Source of the DNA: Gilvibacter sp. SZ-19
GTDB taxonomy: Bacteria > Bacteroidota > Bacteroidia > Flavobacteriales > Flavobacteriaceae
DNA: 64,000 bases
Direction of reading: 5' to 3'
Assembly: GCF_002163875.1 (NCBI RefSeq)
Contig: NZ_CP019333.1
Location: forward strand, 2,472,864 to 2,536,863
The translations under genes were made by a program, and so were the position numbers. Numbering within the stretch: the first letter of the stretch is position 1; every line of letters starts with the position of its first letter. This document shows, piece after piece, positions 39,053 through 48,443 of this stretch. The notes beneath the pieces were generated by a model. The model worked only from the letters and a program-made list of their open reading frames with translations, was not told where the DNA came from and did no database searches.

Positions 39053-40334
39053 CTGCAATTGCTTTTAATCTTACACTTACGGCATCTTTGTGGGCTTGTA
39101 AGCCTTCTGCTTCTGCCATTGTTTCGATAACGGGGCCTAGATTCTGGATTCCGTCCTTATCGATTTGTTGAAAGGTCACATAGTTGACAAAGCTGTTTAA
39201 AGACACCCCGCTATACTGTCGCGCAAATCCGTTGGTCGGTAAAGTGTGATTGGTTCCTGAGGCATAGTCACCAGCGCTTTCTGGAGTGTAGTTACCCAAA
39301 AACACAGAGCCCGCCACCTTAACCGCTTCTGCCCAATATTCTGGGTTTTGCACAGCCAAGATCAAGTGCTCTGGGGCATAAGTGTTGCTAAAGTCCATAC
39401 AGGTCTGCAGCTCATCAAACACAACAGCTTTACTGTTCTTTAAGGCTTCTTTGGCCATGGCTGCTCGGGGCAGTTTCTCCACTTTTTTGTTGACCAAGCC
39501 CATGATCTCGCCTATTTTAGTGAGATCGTCTCCCAACAAGATCACTTGACTGTCTATACCGTGCTCCGCTTGCGACAAAAGATCTGCTGCTACAAACTCC
39601 GGATTGGATTGCTTGTCTGCAATAACCAATACTTCGCTAGGTCCTGCAGGCATATCTATAGCCAGTCCGTAGTTCAGGCTCATTTCTTTGGCTCGGGTCA
39701 CAAACTGGTTGCCAGGTCCAAATATCTTATCGACCTTAGGAATAGAAGCTGTCCCAAAGCTCATTGCAGCAATGGCCTGTGCGCCTCCTACTTTAAAAAT
39801 TGCATCGAGGCCTAAAAGTTTACAGCAATAAGCAATTTCTGGAGCAATACTGCCTTCCTCGTTAGGCGGAGTACAGATAACAATGGTCTCACATCCTGCT
39901 AGTTTTGCTGGTATGGCTAGCATCAGCAAACTTGAGAACAAGGGAGCAGTTCCCCCGGGTACATAGAGCCCTACTTTTTGTATGGGCAATTGTTTGCGCC
40001 AGCAAACAACTCCAGGAGAGGTAGTTACTTTTTCTGGCGTTAGGCGCTGTGCTTTATGGAATTTTTCAATATTTGCGGCAGCAACTTGTATAGCATCATT
40101 TAAGGACTGCGCTACTTGATCGGCTTGGCGGTTTATCTCGGCGACAGTTGCAACAATACTGCTTAGCTTTATCTTATCGAACTTTTCTGCATAAGCCAAC
40201 AATTGGGCGTCGCCTTCGCTTTTTACGGCATTCATTATATCGACTACCGTTTTATTTAAGTTTGAGTTATCTAAAGCTGGACGTTTACAGAGATAGTCCC
40301 AGCGCGATTTCGGCGGATTGATATAAACTTCCAT
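39042..40334 (-). CDS. hisD: Histidinol dehydrogenase
   Basis: This 430-residue zinc enzyme carries out the last two oxidations of the pathway. Motifs: VGLYVPGGTAPLFSSLLMLA, VGGAQAIAAMSFGT, GPGNQFVTRAKE, DMPAGPSEVLVIAD, DLLSQAEHGIDSQ with zinc and catalytic ligands, and YAPEHLIL. It shares a single base with the hisG stop. Confidence 0.97.
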   Translation of the reverse strand: MEVYINPPKSRWDYLCKRPALDNSNLNKTVVDIMNAVKSEGDAQLLAYAEKFDKIKLSSIVATVAEINRQADQVAQSLNDAIQVAAANIEKFHKAQRLTPEKVTTSPGVVCWRKQLPIQKVGLYVPGGTAPLFSSLLMLAIPAKLAGCETIVICTPPNEEGSIAPEIAYCCKLLGLDAIFKVGGAQAIAAMSFGTASIPKVDKIFGPGNQFVTRAKEMSLNYGLAIDMPAGPSEVLVIADKQSNPEFVAADLLSQAEHGIDSQVILLGDDLTKIGEIMGLVNKKVEKLPRAAMAKEALKNSKAVVFDELQTCMDFSNTYAPEHLILAVQNPEYWAEAVKVAGSVFLGNYTPESAGDYASGTNHTLPTNGFARQYSGVSLNSFVNYVTFQQIDKDGIQNLGPVIETMAEAEGLQAHKDAVSVRLKAIADGY

Positions 40335-41191
40335 TAGCGTACAATTTTATCAATAGGTACAACCAGTATGTCTTCTGCACCTGCGAGTTTAAGCTCTTCT
40401 ATCACATCCCAAAATTGAGATTCGTCGATCACAGTGTGTAGTGAACTCCAACCTTCTTCTGCCAAGGGCAAGACCGTAGGGCTTTTCAATACGGGTAACA
40501 AAGCAGAAACGGCGGCAATCTTGTCATTGGGTACATTCATTAGCACATATTTAGAAGCTTTACCGCGCAATACTGCGTTTACTCTAAAGCAGAGTTTGTC
40601 CAATATGGCTTGCTTTTCTTCGGATAACTGAGGGCCTTTGGCCAGAACAGCTTCGGATCTTAAAATGACCTGAGTTTCTCGCAAACCGTTTTTAAACAAA
40701 GTACTGCCGGAACTCACAATGTCGCAAACTCCGTCTGCCAGGCCAATGTTTGGAGCGATCTCTACAGAACCAGCGATCTGGTGAATGTCTGCCTCGATCC
40801 CATTGTCGCTTAAGAATTTATTTAAGGTGTTCGGGTAGGAGGTGGCGATCTTTTTTCCGTTAAAATAGCTCAATTCGTTAGTCGTCACGGCTTTAGGAAC
40901 AGCGAGCGACACCCTACATTTTGAGAATCCCAATGGCCGAATGACAGAGACGTTCTTCTGTTTTTCTATCAAGAGATTTTCTCCAACTATGGCTATATCT
41001 GCCACTCCGTCTTCCAGATATTGCGGAATATCCGAATTGCGGAGGTAGAGGATGTCTAGGGGAAAGTTTGCTACAGTAACCTTTAATTGATCCTTTCCAT
41101 TTTGAACGGAAATACCACAGTCCTTGAGTAATTCGATGGATTTGTCGTGAAGTCTCCCGCTCTTTTGAATTGCAATTTTTAATCTGCTCAT
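40334..41191 (-). CDS. hisG: ATP phosphoribosyltransferase (long form)
   Basis: This 285-residue enzyme commits ATP and PRPP to histidine synthesis. It opens with LKIAIQKSGRLHDKSIELL; the PRPP loop is in GVCDIVSSGSTLFKNGL (ending near residue 168). The extra C-terminal ACT-like domain (about residues 210-285) marks the long, self-standing HisG that is feedback-inhibited by histidine. It is the first structural gene, 32 bp after the attenuator. Confidence 0.97.
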   Translation of the reverse strand: MSRLKIAIQKSGRLHDKSIELLKDCGISVQNGKDQLKVTVANFPLDILYLRNSDIPQYLEDGVADIAIVGENLLIEKQKNVSVIRPLGFSKCRVSLAVPKAVTTNELSYFNGKKIATSYPNTLNKFLSDNGIEADIHQIAGSVEIAPNIGLADGVCDIVSSGSTLFKNGLRETQVILRSEAVLAKGPQLSEEKQAILDKLCFRVNAVLRGKASKYVLMNVPNDKIAAVSALLPVLKSPTVLPLAEEGWSSLHTVIDESQFWDVIEELKLAGAEDILVVPIDKIVR

Positions 41192-41223
41192 TTTCGTTTA
41201 ATAGTGTCCGAGCAAAATGCGGG

Positions 41224-41256
41224 AAAAAAAATACCCGTCTGATTGCTCAGACGGGT
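41224..41256 (-). terminator. his operon attenuator terminator
   Basis: On the minus strand ACCCGTCTGA (41256-41247), loop GCAA and TCAGACGGGT (41242-41233) form a perfect 10-bp stem, followed by a T8 run (41231-41224). It lies between the His-rich leader peptide and hisG. Its 5' arm can instead pair with codons 15-17 of the leader peptide (41294-41301), as expected of an attenuator. Confidence 0.85.
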
Positions 41257-41287
41257 TATATGGATTTAAACAGTAATCAATACCATA

Positions 41288-41344
41288 CTAGCTCGCCTGA
41301 AGGCCAGAGTGCGCATGGTGATGATGTAACTGTGTAATATTCAT
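41288..41344 (-). CDS. hisL: his operon leader peptide
   Basis: This 18-codon ORF encodes MNITQLHHHHAHSGLQAS with five His in six codons (7-10 and 12). It precedes the attenuator and hisG. Ribosome stalling at the His codons when histidinyl-tRNA is scarce would leave codons 15-17 free to pair with the terminator's 5' arm. The predicted promoter is 41393-41363. Confidence 0.88.
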   Translation of the reverse strand: MNITQLHHHHAHSGLQAS

Positions 41345-41362
41345 TGTTTCGTTATGCTTTTG

Positions 41363-41393
41363 CAAAGTTGAAACCTTTTTTTAATTCAAACAA
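41363..41393 (-). promoter_or_regulatory. his operon promoter
   Basis: On the minus strand TTG (41393-41391), a 20-bp spacer and CAACTTTG (41370-41363, one mismatch to TAnnTTTG) predict a start near 41358, 14 nt before the leader peptide ATG. Confidence 0.55.
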
Positions 41394-41490
41394 ATTCTTC
41401 TGGTAAAAATTAACAATTCTTTACCAGCCTTAACATCATCGGTCTTTGAAAGCCCGGCTTATTTGATATCTTAGCATAAATATCCTTGCT

Positions 41491-42066
41491 ATGAAGAATC
41501 TGTTTTTTACACTTTGTTTCCTTTTGATCTTAAGCCCTTTACAAGCTCAAGATTACCAAGCCGGTGTTGCCTCTAAGTCATATCAACTCATAGGAAATGA
41601 CACAATATTTCCAACTAAAAACATCTACGAGAATATCAAGGGCACCGAGCAGTTTAAAGTACTCACCACCATCTTTGAGCTCACCAATGCGCAAGAAACT
41701 ATTGATAAGCTTGGCATGTGCACCGTATTTCTTCCCACTGATGCGGCCTTTGCCCAATACGATGAAAAGGCTTTGGAGGCCCTTTTAAAACCTGCCAATT
41801 CCGAACAACTAAAAAAAGCCTTGCTGCGTCATATTATTATAGGAAGGGTTGACCAAAACAGTCTACAACGCAATTTGGAGCAAAATGCCGGAGCGGCTTA
41901 TTTCAGATCTTCTGCAGATATAGATCCTGAATTTAAAAGTCAAGGCGGAAATATCCGTTTGCAGATTCCAAATGCTCCAGCGGCTACAATAACTGCCACC
42001 AATTATTACCACAAACAAGGGTTTATCCACTTAGTGGACGCTTTTTTAATTGCAGATGAACTCTAA
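41491..42066 (+). CDS. Secreted fasciclin-domain protein
   Basis: This 191-residue protein has a signal peptide (MKNLFFTLCFLLILSPLQAQ) and one fasciclin (FAS1) domain: TEQFKVLTTIFELTNAQETI, CTVFLPTDAAFAQYD, LKKALLRHIIIGRV and GFIHLVDAFLI. FAS1 domains usually mediate adhesion. It overlaps the next gene by 11 bp, so the two are cotranscribed. Confidence 0.85.
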   Translation: MKNLFFTLCFLLILSPLQAQDYQAGVASKSYQLIGNDTIFPTKNIYENIKGTEQFKVLTTIFELTNAQETIDKLGMCTVFLPTDAAFAQYDEKALEALLKPANSEQLKKALLRHIIIGRVDQNSLQRNLEQNAGAAYFRSSADIDPEFKSQGGNIRLQIPNAPAATITATNYYHKQGFIHLVDAFLIADEL

Positions 42067-43366
42067 GCAGCTCTGCATATTAGTTCTTTTACTCACGGCT
42101 TTTCACGTCGGGGCGCAGACTAATTATACCTCATATGTTACAGGAAACCCAACAGATACAGAAGTAAACCCAGAAGGCGGTTTTGTACTCATGGGTGGAG
42201 CTGGCGAGAACGATCAAGCAATGATCTGGTTCTTGCAGCGCGCCAATGGCGGAGATGTATTGGTCTTGCGTGCCAGTGGTTCTGATGGCTATAACGATTA
42301 TATGTACAGCGAGTTGGGCGTTACTGTGAATTCTGTAGAGACCATTGTCTTTAACGATTGGACCGCCGCAAGTGAACCCTATGTTTTGAATAAGATACAA
42401 CAGGCAGAGGCGATTTGGTTTGCGGGTGGAGATCAGTGGGATTATGTCTCATACTGGCGAGGCACGGGTGTTGCTACAGGAATAAACGATGCTATCTCAG
42501 AGCGTGGTGCCGTTGTCGGTGGTATTAGCGCAGGAATGGCTATAATGGGCAGTATTTATTTTACTGCAGAAAACGGAACTGTTACCTCAGACCAAGCCAC
42601 TACAAATCCCTATCATCCTAACATTACCCTAAGTGGAGCTCCATTTTTAGACATCGATTATTTAACAGGAGTGATCACAGACACACACTATGACGATCCA
42701 GATAGACGTGCCAGACACAGTGTGTTCTTGGCGCGTGCCATGGTCGATATGGGAGTAAATGCTAGAGGTATTGCCTGCGACGAGTTTGCCGCTATTTGTA
42801 TTGCTCCGGATGGAATAGCGCGAGTGTTTGGGGAGTACCCAACTTTCGATGACAATGTCTATTTTATACATTCCAATTGTAACTTGGAGGTGCCTGGGCC
42901 AGAAGTTATAGGCCCTGGTGGGCCGATCACTTGGTATAGAGATGGAACGGCTTTATATGCCTACAGGGTCAAAGGCACAGAAACGGGCGAAAATACTTTC
43001 GATCTGAACGATTGGCAAACAGGCAGTGGCGGTGAGTGGCTAAGTTGGAGCATCAATGCGGGTATCTTTAATGAATTTCCCGCTACGGATCCTTCCTGCG
43101 ATCCATTGGACACAGATGAATTCATACTAAACAGAATCAGCCTATACCCAAATCCTGCACAAAGCTACTTTATTTTGGAATTTCCTGTGGGACTAGGTGC
43201 CCAGGTGCAAATATTCAATACCCTTGGACAACAATTATATCAAGGCAATCTTATGGGCGATTCTACGCTACAGATCAATACCACTAATTGGGCTGCAGGT
43301 ACTTACTTTGTGCGCCTAACGACCACAAGTGGGCAAGTGCTTTTAAGTAAATTGATCAAACAGTAA
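42056..43366 (+). CDS. Secreted S51/cyanophycinase-like peptidase with T9SS sorting domain
   Basis: This 436-residue exported protein has signal MNSKQLCILVLLLTAFHVGAQ. The catalytic part matches the S51 serine peptidase/cyanophycinase fold: VLMGGAGENDQAMIWFLQRA, the nucleophile elbow VGGISAGMAIMGS, and THYDDPDRRARH. The last 75 residues (LYPNPAQSYFILEF to LSKLIKQ) are a type IX secretion sorting domain, so it is exported to the surface or medium. The frame opens at a TTG (42050), but the ATG at 42056 is better. A role in cleaving Asp-containing peptides or cyanophycin is a family inference. Confidence 0.82.
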   Translation: MNSKQLCILVLLLTAFHVGAQTNYTSYVTGNPTDTEVNPEGGFVLMGGAGENDQAMIWFLQRANGGDVLVLRASGSDGYNDYMYSELGVTVNSVETIVFNDWTAASEPYVLNKIQQAEAIWFAGGDQWDYVSYWRGTGVATGINDAISERGAVVGGISAGMAIMGSIYFTAENGTVTSDQATTNPYHPNITLSGAPFLDIDYLTGVITDTHYDDPDRRARHSVFLARAMVDMGVNARGIACDEFAAICIAPDGIARVFGEYPTFDDNVYFIHSNCNLEVPGPEVIGPGGPITWYRDGTALYAYRVKGTETGENTFDLNDWQTGSGGEWLSWSINAGIFNEFPATDPSCDPLDTDEFILNRISLYPNPAQSYFILEFPVGLGAQVQIFNTLGQQLYQGNLMGDSTLQINTTNWAAGTYFVRLTTTSGQVLLSKLIKQ

Positions 43367-43371
43367 ATCGC

Positions 43372-45801
43372 TTAGCGTAATTGCGCCTCAAACTTGGACT
43401 CAAAGGCTTGCTGCAAACGACTCATGATCTTATCGATCTGCTTGTCTGTTAGGGTTTTGTACTCATCTGCCAAAGTAAAACTCAAGGCATAAGATTTCTT
43501 CCCCTTAGGTAAAGACTTTCCGGTGTAAACGTCAAAGAGTTGTACCTCTTTAAGCAGCTTGCGCTCCGTAGCAAAAGCAGTGGCGTGTAAGGCTTCAAAG
43601 CTAACTCCCTCGTCCAATAAGAGTGCAAAATCGCGTTTCACCTCTGGGTATTTAGAAATAGCCTTAAAGAGTATCTCTCCGGTGGACAAGGCTTGTAAAA
43701 CAGCATCCCAGTTGAAATCCGCATAGAAAACAGGACTACTGATAGCAAAATGACTTACGATCTTTGGATGTACAACCCCAAGGCTTACCAGTTCGGTTTC
43801 GCCCATTTTAAGGCTGATCCCTTCTGAAAAGACATCGGTAGCGTTGGGTTGTTCGTTGTAATCGGTTAGGCCAAGTCGCTCCAAAATACCACTTACAACT
43901 CCTTTTAAATAAAAGAAATCGATCTCGGTGGCTCCGTTGTGTGTCCAGTGGTCCGGATAAACGCTGCCTTCTGCAATGATAGCCAGATGCTTGTGCTCTA
44001 TGCGATCTTTGCCATCCTGATGGTAGGTCTTACCAAACTCGAATAATTTTATACTACTGGCCTTGCGATTCTTGTTGTACGCAACAGCCTCCAGGGTAGT
44101 GAATAACATGGACTGTCTTAGCACAGACAGATCATTGCTCAACGGGTTCAACATGGCCACATTGTTGGATTCGTCCAAGGTTGCGGTCAAGTTTGTATAA
44201 TCCGGCTTGGTCAATGAGTTTGCCAACATTTCATTGAATCCTAGTGCTGTTAATTGGTTGGCTATAAGATTCTGAATTCTATAATCTTCGATACGCTTGG
44301 TCTCGGAGATAGAGGCATTCAGCTTCTTTCCAAAATCAATATTGTTATAACCGTAAACGCGGAGAACCTCCTCAACTACATCCGCCTCGCGAGTCACATC
44401 ATTGCGGTAGGCAGGGATTGTCATTCCTATACCAGTTTCGGTCACATTGTTGATCTTAATGTCCAAAGACGTAAGAATGGCTTTAATGGTCTCCCTTGGG
44501 ATCTCCTGCCCGATAAGGCGTGTAGCATTGTCAAAGTTCAATACTACTTGATGATCTTCTATTTTCTTCGGATAGATATCTACTATATCACTGGTGATCT
44601 CACCACCCGCCAATTCTTTGATTAAAATTGCAGCGCGCATCAAGGCGTATTCCGTAATGTTCGGATCTATACCACGCTCAAAGCGGAAAGAGGCGTCGGT
44701 ATTGAGTCCGTGGCGCTTGGCAGTCTTGCGGATACTCACAGGATCAAAATAGGCCGATTCCAAAAATATTGCCGTGGTCTGCTGGGTCACTCCACTGTCC
44801 AATCCGCCGAAAACACCTGCAATACACATCGGTTTCTCTGCATCGCAGATCATCAGATCATCTTCGTGCAGGCTGCGCTCTTCTCCATCTAGGGTAGTGA
44901 ACTTGGTGCCTGCTTTAAGTGTTTTAACTTCTACAGTAGCTCCATTGATCTTGGCAGCGTCAAAGGCGTGTAGCGGCTGCCCAAGGTCGTGTAGCACATA
45001 ATTGGTGATATCTACCACATTGTTCTTAGGAGTGAGTCCTATAGCCTTTAAGCGGTTTTGCAACCATTTTGGCGAAGGTCCGACTTTAAGGCCGCTAATG
45101 GTGACTCCGCAGTAACGAGGAGCCAGGTCGTTATTGGCCACTTTAACATCGATCTTATTAGATCTGTTGTCCACTCTAAAATTGGTGTTAGAAGGAGTGA
45201 TCAATTCTATGTTTACCTCTTGCTGTAAGAGTCCGGCTCTTAAGTCGCGAGCGGTTCCCCAATGGCTCATGGCATCTGCGCGGTTAGGGGTAAGGCCAAT
45301 TTCGAATACGTGATCAATTTCTACATCAACCACCGTATTCATAGGTGTTCCTGGGGTGAGAGCTGCGTCTAAGACCATGATACCGTCGTGAGAATCTCCA
45401 AGTCCGAGCTCGTCTTCGGCACAGATCATTCCCATGCTAACTTCACCGCGAATCTTTCCTTTTTTGATCTTCCAAGGCTTGCCCTCTGCATCATATAAAG
45501 TAGTGCCTACCGTTGCTACAGGTACATTTTGCCCTTTATCCACATTAGGTGCTCCACATACTATCTGCACGGGTTCGTCAGCCCCTATGTCAACTTTGGT
45601 AAGTTTTAAGCGGTCGGCGTTCGGATGCTGTCCGCATTCCAAAACATGTCCAACTACTACACCTTCAAGGCCTCCGGGTACAGATTCAAAACGCTCTATA
45701 CCTTCTATCTCCAAGCCGAGATCTGTAAGTAATGCTCCTGTTTTTTCAGGATCCCAATCGATGTTGATAAACTGTTTTAGCCAGTTGTAAGATATCTTCA
45801 T
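43372..45801 (-). CDS. pheT: Phenylalanyl-tRNA synthetase beta subunit
   Basis: The 809-residue beta chain of the alpha2-beta2 synthetase. Domains: N-terminal fold (MKISYNWLKQFINIDWDPEK), tRNA-binding OB domain (about 40-155, VVGHVLECGQHPNADRLKLT), B3/B4 editing domain, B5, a catalytic-like core (ALMRAA, FRFERGIDPN), and the C-terminal FDX-ACB anticodon-binding domain (ISKYPEVKRDFALLLD). pheS is not in the window. Confidence 0.96.
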   Translation of the reverse strand: MKISYNWLKQFINIDWDPEKTGALLTDLGLEIEGIERFESVPGGLEGVVVGHVLECGQHPNADRLKLTKVDIGADEPVQIVCGAPNVDKGQNVPVATVGTTLYDAEGKPWKIKKGKIRGEVSMGMICAEDELGLGDSHDGIMVLDAALTPGTPMNTVVDVEIDHVFEIGLTPNRADAMSHWGTARDLRAGLLQQEVNIELITPSNTNFRVDNRSNKIDVKVANNDLAPRYCGVTISGLKVGPSPKWLQNRLKAIGLTPKNNVVDITNYVLHDLGQPLHAFDAAKINGATVEVKTLKAGTKFTTLDGEERSLHEDDLMICDAEKPMCIAGVFGGLDSGVTQQTTAIFLESAYFDPVSIRKTAKRHGLNTDASFRFERGIDPNITEYALMRAAILIKELAGGEITSDIVDIYPKKIEDHQVVLNFDNATRLIGQEIPRETIKAILTSLDIKINNVTETGIGMTIPAYRNDVTREADVVEEVLRVYGYNNIDFGKKLNASISETKRIEDYRIQNLIANQLTALGFNEMLANSLTKPDYTNLTATLDESNNVAMLNPLSNDLSVLRQSMLFTTLEAVAYNKNRKASSIKLFEFGKTYHQDGKDRIEHKHLAIIAEGSVYPDHWTHNGATEIDFFYLKGVVSGILERLGLTDYNEQPNATDVFSEGISLKMGETELVSLGVVHPKIVSHFAISSPVFYADFNWDAVLQALSTGEILFKAISKYPEVKRDFALLLDEGVSFEALHATAFATERKLLKEVQLFDVYTGKSLPKGKKSYALSFTLADEYKTLTDKQIDKIMSRLQQAFESKFEAQLR

Positions 45802-45824
45802 GCCCCTATGCGCTATTTAAGCTG

Positions 45825-45832
45825 CAAAGATA
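45825..45832 (-). promoter_or_regulatory. pheT -7 box
   Basis: The minus strand reads TATCTTTG, a perfect -7 box, about 23 bp before the ATG. No good -33 TTG is visible. Confidence 0.5.
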
Positions 45833-45968
45833 GCATTTACCAGATGAAGTCATAGCGTTTTAGGGGATAGCTGCGGATTTTTCACATTAAAATCCAGAGC
45901 AACATCACAAGATTGAATTTTGTAAGTACTTTTACATCTTTCGACCAAGTCTTTATAAATCCTTTCAG

Positions 45969-47183
45969 ATGAGATTGCTATTACTGACATTCCTTTCGTT
46001 GCTTTTATATTCCTGCGCTGATGAGGCTCCAACACTTAAAACGGGAGACTGGCGCGTTAACATGGAACTGCAGGATGAGATGTTACTTCCATTTAACATA
46101 GAGTTCAAGGCCGATGGCACTGCGGTTATCCGCAATGCGGAGGAGCGTATAGCAATCACGGATATTGTTCAAAATGGTGATTCCGTACTAATAAAACATC
46201 CAGTATTCGCTGGTGAATTCCAAGGTGTGTTTACAAGCGAGAAGAAGGTTGAAGGTGATTTTATCATCGCCAATATGGAAAGATCCATTCCCTTTTCCAT
46301 GGTCCATGGCGATAGCGAACGCTTTAGAGAAGTAGACCCTGCGCAAGTGCAGCTTGGCGGTACTTGGAAGATCGAGTTTACAGAGAACGATGGCAATACC
46401 TATCCGGCACAAGGCGTATTTGAGCAGCAAGGCAATGAACTTACAGGAACTATTCGCACAGAAACAGGAGACTATCGTTATTTAGAAGGTGTGGTCGATG
46501 GAGATTCTTTAAAACTCTCCACCTTTGACGGAGCCCACGCATTTTTGTTCACTGCGAAAGCGACCGACAGTACTTTAAATGGCGGCATGTTTTACAGCGG
46601 GAATCATTACAAGGCGGCATTTAATGGCAAGCTTGATCCTGGTTATGAACTCGCTGATCCAGATTCCTTGACCTTTTTAAAGCCCGGTTATGAGCGGTTT
46701 AACTTTGCTTTTCCCGATGCTGATGGTAAGATCTGGACCTTGGACGATCCGCAGTTCAAAGACAAGGTCGTTGTTGTGCAACTTATGGGAACCTGGTGTC
46801 CTAATTGCTTGGACGAGACCAAATATTTTGCAGATTATATAGCTCGCAACCCTGACTCCGAAGTAGAATTCATCGCATTAGCGATAGACTATTCCAAGAC
46901 CCCGGAACCAGCTTTTAAGGCCATAGACAGGCTTAAGGAACGTATGGGCCTAGAGTATCCGATAGTGTTGGCACAATACGGCACCAATTCTAAAAGTGAG
47001 GCCAGCGAAAAACTCCCCATGTTGAATGCGGTATTGAGTTACCCCACCACCATAGTGGTCGATAAAAAAGGCGCTGTTCGTAAAATACACACAGGGTTCA
47101 ATGGTCCTGCCACAGGCGATAAATACACTGCGTTTGTAACCTCCTTTGAGGCTTTCTTAGCCGAACTACAGGCAGAGGAGTAG
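45969..47183 (+). CDS. TlpA-like thioredoxin lipoprotein
   Basis: This 404-residue lipoprotein has signal MRLLLLTFLSLLLYSC. A long N-terminal beta-rich region (about 20-235) of unknown family precedes a thioredoxin/TlpA domain. The redox pair is Cys277 and Cys280 in MGTWCPNCLDE; YPTTIVVDKKGAVRKIHTGF has the cis-proline. It likely reduces disulfides in the periplasm. The conserved CxxC contrasts with the cysteine-free relative at 30.2-31.6 kb. Confidence 0.85.
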   Translation: MRLLLLTFLSLLLYSCADEAPTLKTGDWRVNMELQDEMLLPFNIEFKADGTAVIRNAEERIAITDIVQNGDSVLIKHPVFAGEFQGVFTSEKKVEGDFIIANMERSIPFSMVHGDSERFREVDPAQVQLGGTWKIEFTENDGNTYPAQGVFEQQGNELTGTIRTETGDYRYLEGVVDGDSLKLSTFDGAHAFLFTAKATDSTLNGGMFYSGNHYKAAFNGKLDPGYELADPDSLTFLKPGYERFNFAFPDADGKIWTLDDPQFKDKVVVVQLMGTWCPNCLDETKYFADYIARNPDSEVEFIALAIDYSKTPEPAFKAIDRLKERMGLEYPIVLAQYGTNSKSEASEKLPMLNAVLSYPTTIVVDKKGAVRKIHTGFNGPATGDKYTAFVTSFEAFLAELQAEE

Positions 47184-47279
47184 GTCTTAACAAAGGTTTG
47201 GCTGTTAATTAACAGGGCGCTAACAGGGCTGCGTTGAATCTGCCACTACCTTGTTATCAACTAATTAAACAAAAGCGTC

Positions 47280-48386
47280 ATGTCTAAAATCTTTACCCAT
47301 CTGGTGTTGGGGCTCACACTCTTATTCATAGGTGCAGCTCAGGCCCAGATCCAAACTCCTCGAGCAGCAAGTCCTCAGGCCAAAGTAAGCCAAACGATCG
47401 GTCTCACCGAAATCACTGTAGATTATTCCAGGCCCAGTGTTCGCGGGCGTGAGATCTACGGAACTCCCATTGCTCATTACGGTTTTCAAAATCTAGGCTT
47501 CGGCACTTCGGAGGCCGCTCCTTGGCGCGCTGGTGCAAATGAGAACACCAAGATCACCTTTACTCATGACGTGCTAATAGGAGGAGGCAAGGTGCCTGCC
47601 GGTACTTATGGGTATTTTATCGCTTTAGAGGAAAACGGCCCGGCCACAGTTATTTTGTCTAGTAACTCATCGGCCTGGGGAAGTTTCTTTTATAAACCAA
47701 GTGAGGATATTGCTCGAGTTCGAGTAACCCCAGAGACCATAGATCACCAAGAGACCTTGGTCTTTGAATTTGATGAGATTACCGCGAATTCTACGGTATT
47801 GACCCTTAAATGGGAAGAGCTGGCTTTTCCTTTAAAGATAGATGTTCCTGTTGCTGAGGTGGTCCTGGCAGAAGCCCGCAAGGCCATGCAAGATCAACCG
47901 GGCTTCAACAGACAGACCTGGGAGCAGGCTGCTGCTTATGCCCTGCAGAACAATACTGCTTTGGAAGAAGCTTTGAGTTGGATAGACAATGCCATAGCAG
48001 GTAAGTTCTACAGCCAGAAGACCTATGTAAATCTCAGTACCAAAGCACAGCTTTTAAAGGCCTTAGGCCGCTCCGAAGAAGCCGATGCCATCATGGCGGA
48101 AGCCTTAGACCTCGCCACAGTATTAGAAATGCATCAATACGGACGTCAGCTAATTGCTTCAGGTCAGGTAGATAAGGCTATGGCGGTCTTTAAGCGAAAC
48201 GCTAAGCAAAACCCTGATACTTGGCCGGTGCATTATGGTCTAGCTCGTGGATATTCCGCTCAAGGAGATTATAAGCAAGCGGCGAAACACCTAGAAAAAG
48301 CCTTGGCCAATGCTCCAAATGCGGCGAGTAAAGCTAGAGTGGCTGCCAATCTTGAAAAACTAAAGAACAATCAAGATATCAATTAA
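47280..48386 (+). CDS. DUF2911 protein with TPR repeats
   Basis: This 368-residue exported protein has signal MSKIFTHLVLGLTLLFIGAAQAQ. The N-terminal half is DUF2911 (about 25-195: SQTIGLTEITVDYSRPSVRG, WRAGANENTKITFTHDVLIG, WGSFFYKPSEDIARV). The C-terminal half has TPR-like helices (WPVHYGLARGYSAQGDYKQA). Function unknown; the family is common in Bacteroidetes. Confidence 0.82.
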   Translation: MSKIFTHLVLGLTLLFIGAAQAQIQTPRAASPQAKVSQTIGLTEITVDYSRPSVRGREIYGTPIAHYGFQNLGFGTSEAAPWRAGANENTKITFTHDVLIGGGKVPAGTYGYFIALEENGPATVILSSNSSAWGSFFYKPSEDIARVRVTPETIDHQETLVFEFDEITANSTVLTLKWEELAFPLKIDVPVAEVVLAEARKAMQDQPGFNRQTWEQAAAYALQNNTALEEALSWIDNAIAGKFYSQKTYVNLSTKAQLLKALGRSEEADAIMAEALDLATVLEMHQYGRQLIASGQVDKAMAVFKRNAKQNPDTWPVHYGLARGYSAQGDYKQAAKHLEKALANAPNAASKARVAANLEKLKNNQDIN

Positions 48387-48409
48387 TTTCTCTCTCTTCA
48401 TACTTCTGA

Positions 48410-48443
48410 AAAACGCTTGTGAGCTTTGGTTAACAGGCGTTTT
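48410..48443. terminator. Bidirectional terminator between DUF2911 and recG genes
   Basis: AAAACGCTTGT (48410-48420) pairs with ACAGGCGTTTT (48433-48443) as an 11-bp stem with one G-U pair, with A and T tracts on either side. It touches the recG stop codon. Confidence 0.7.
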
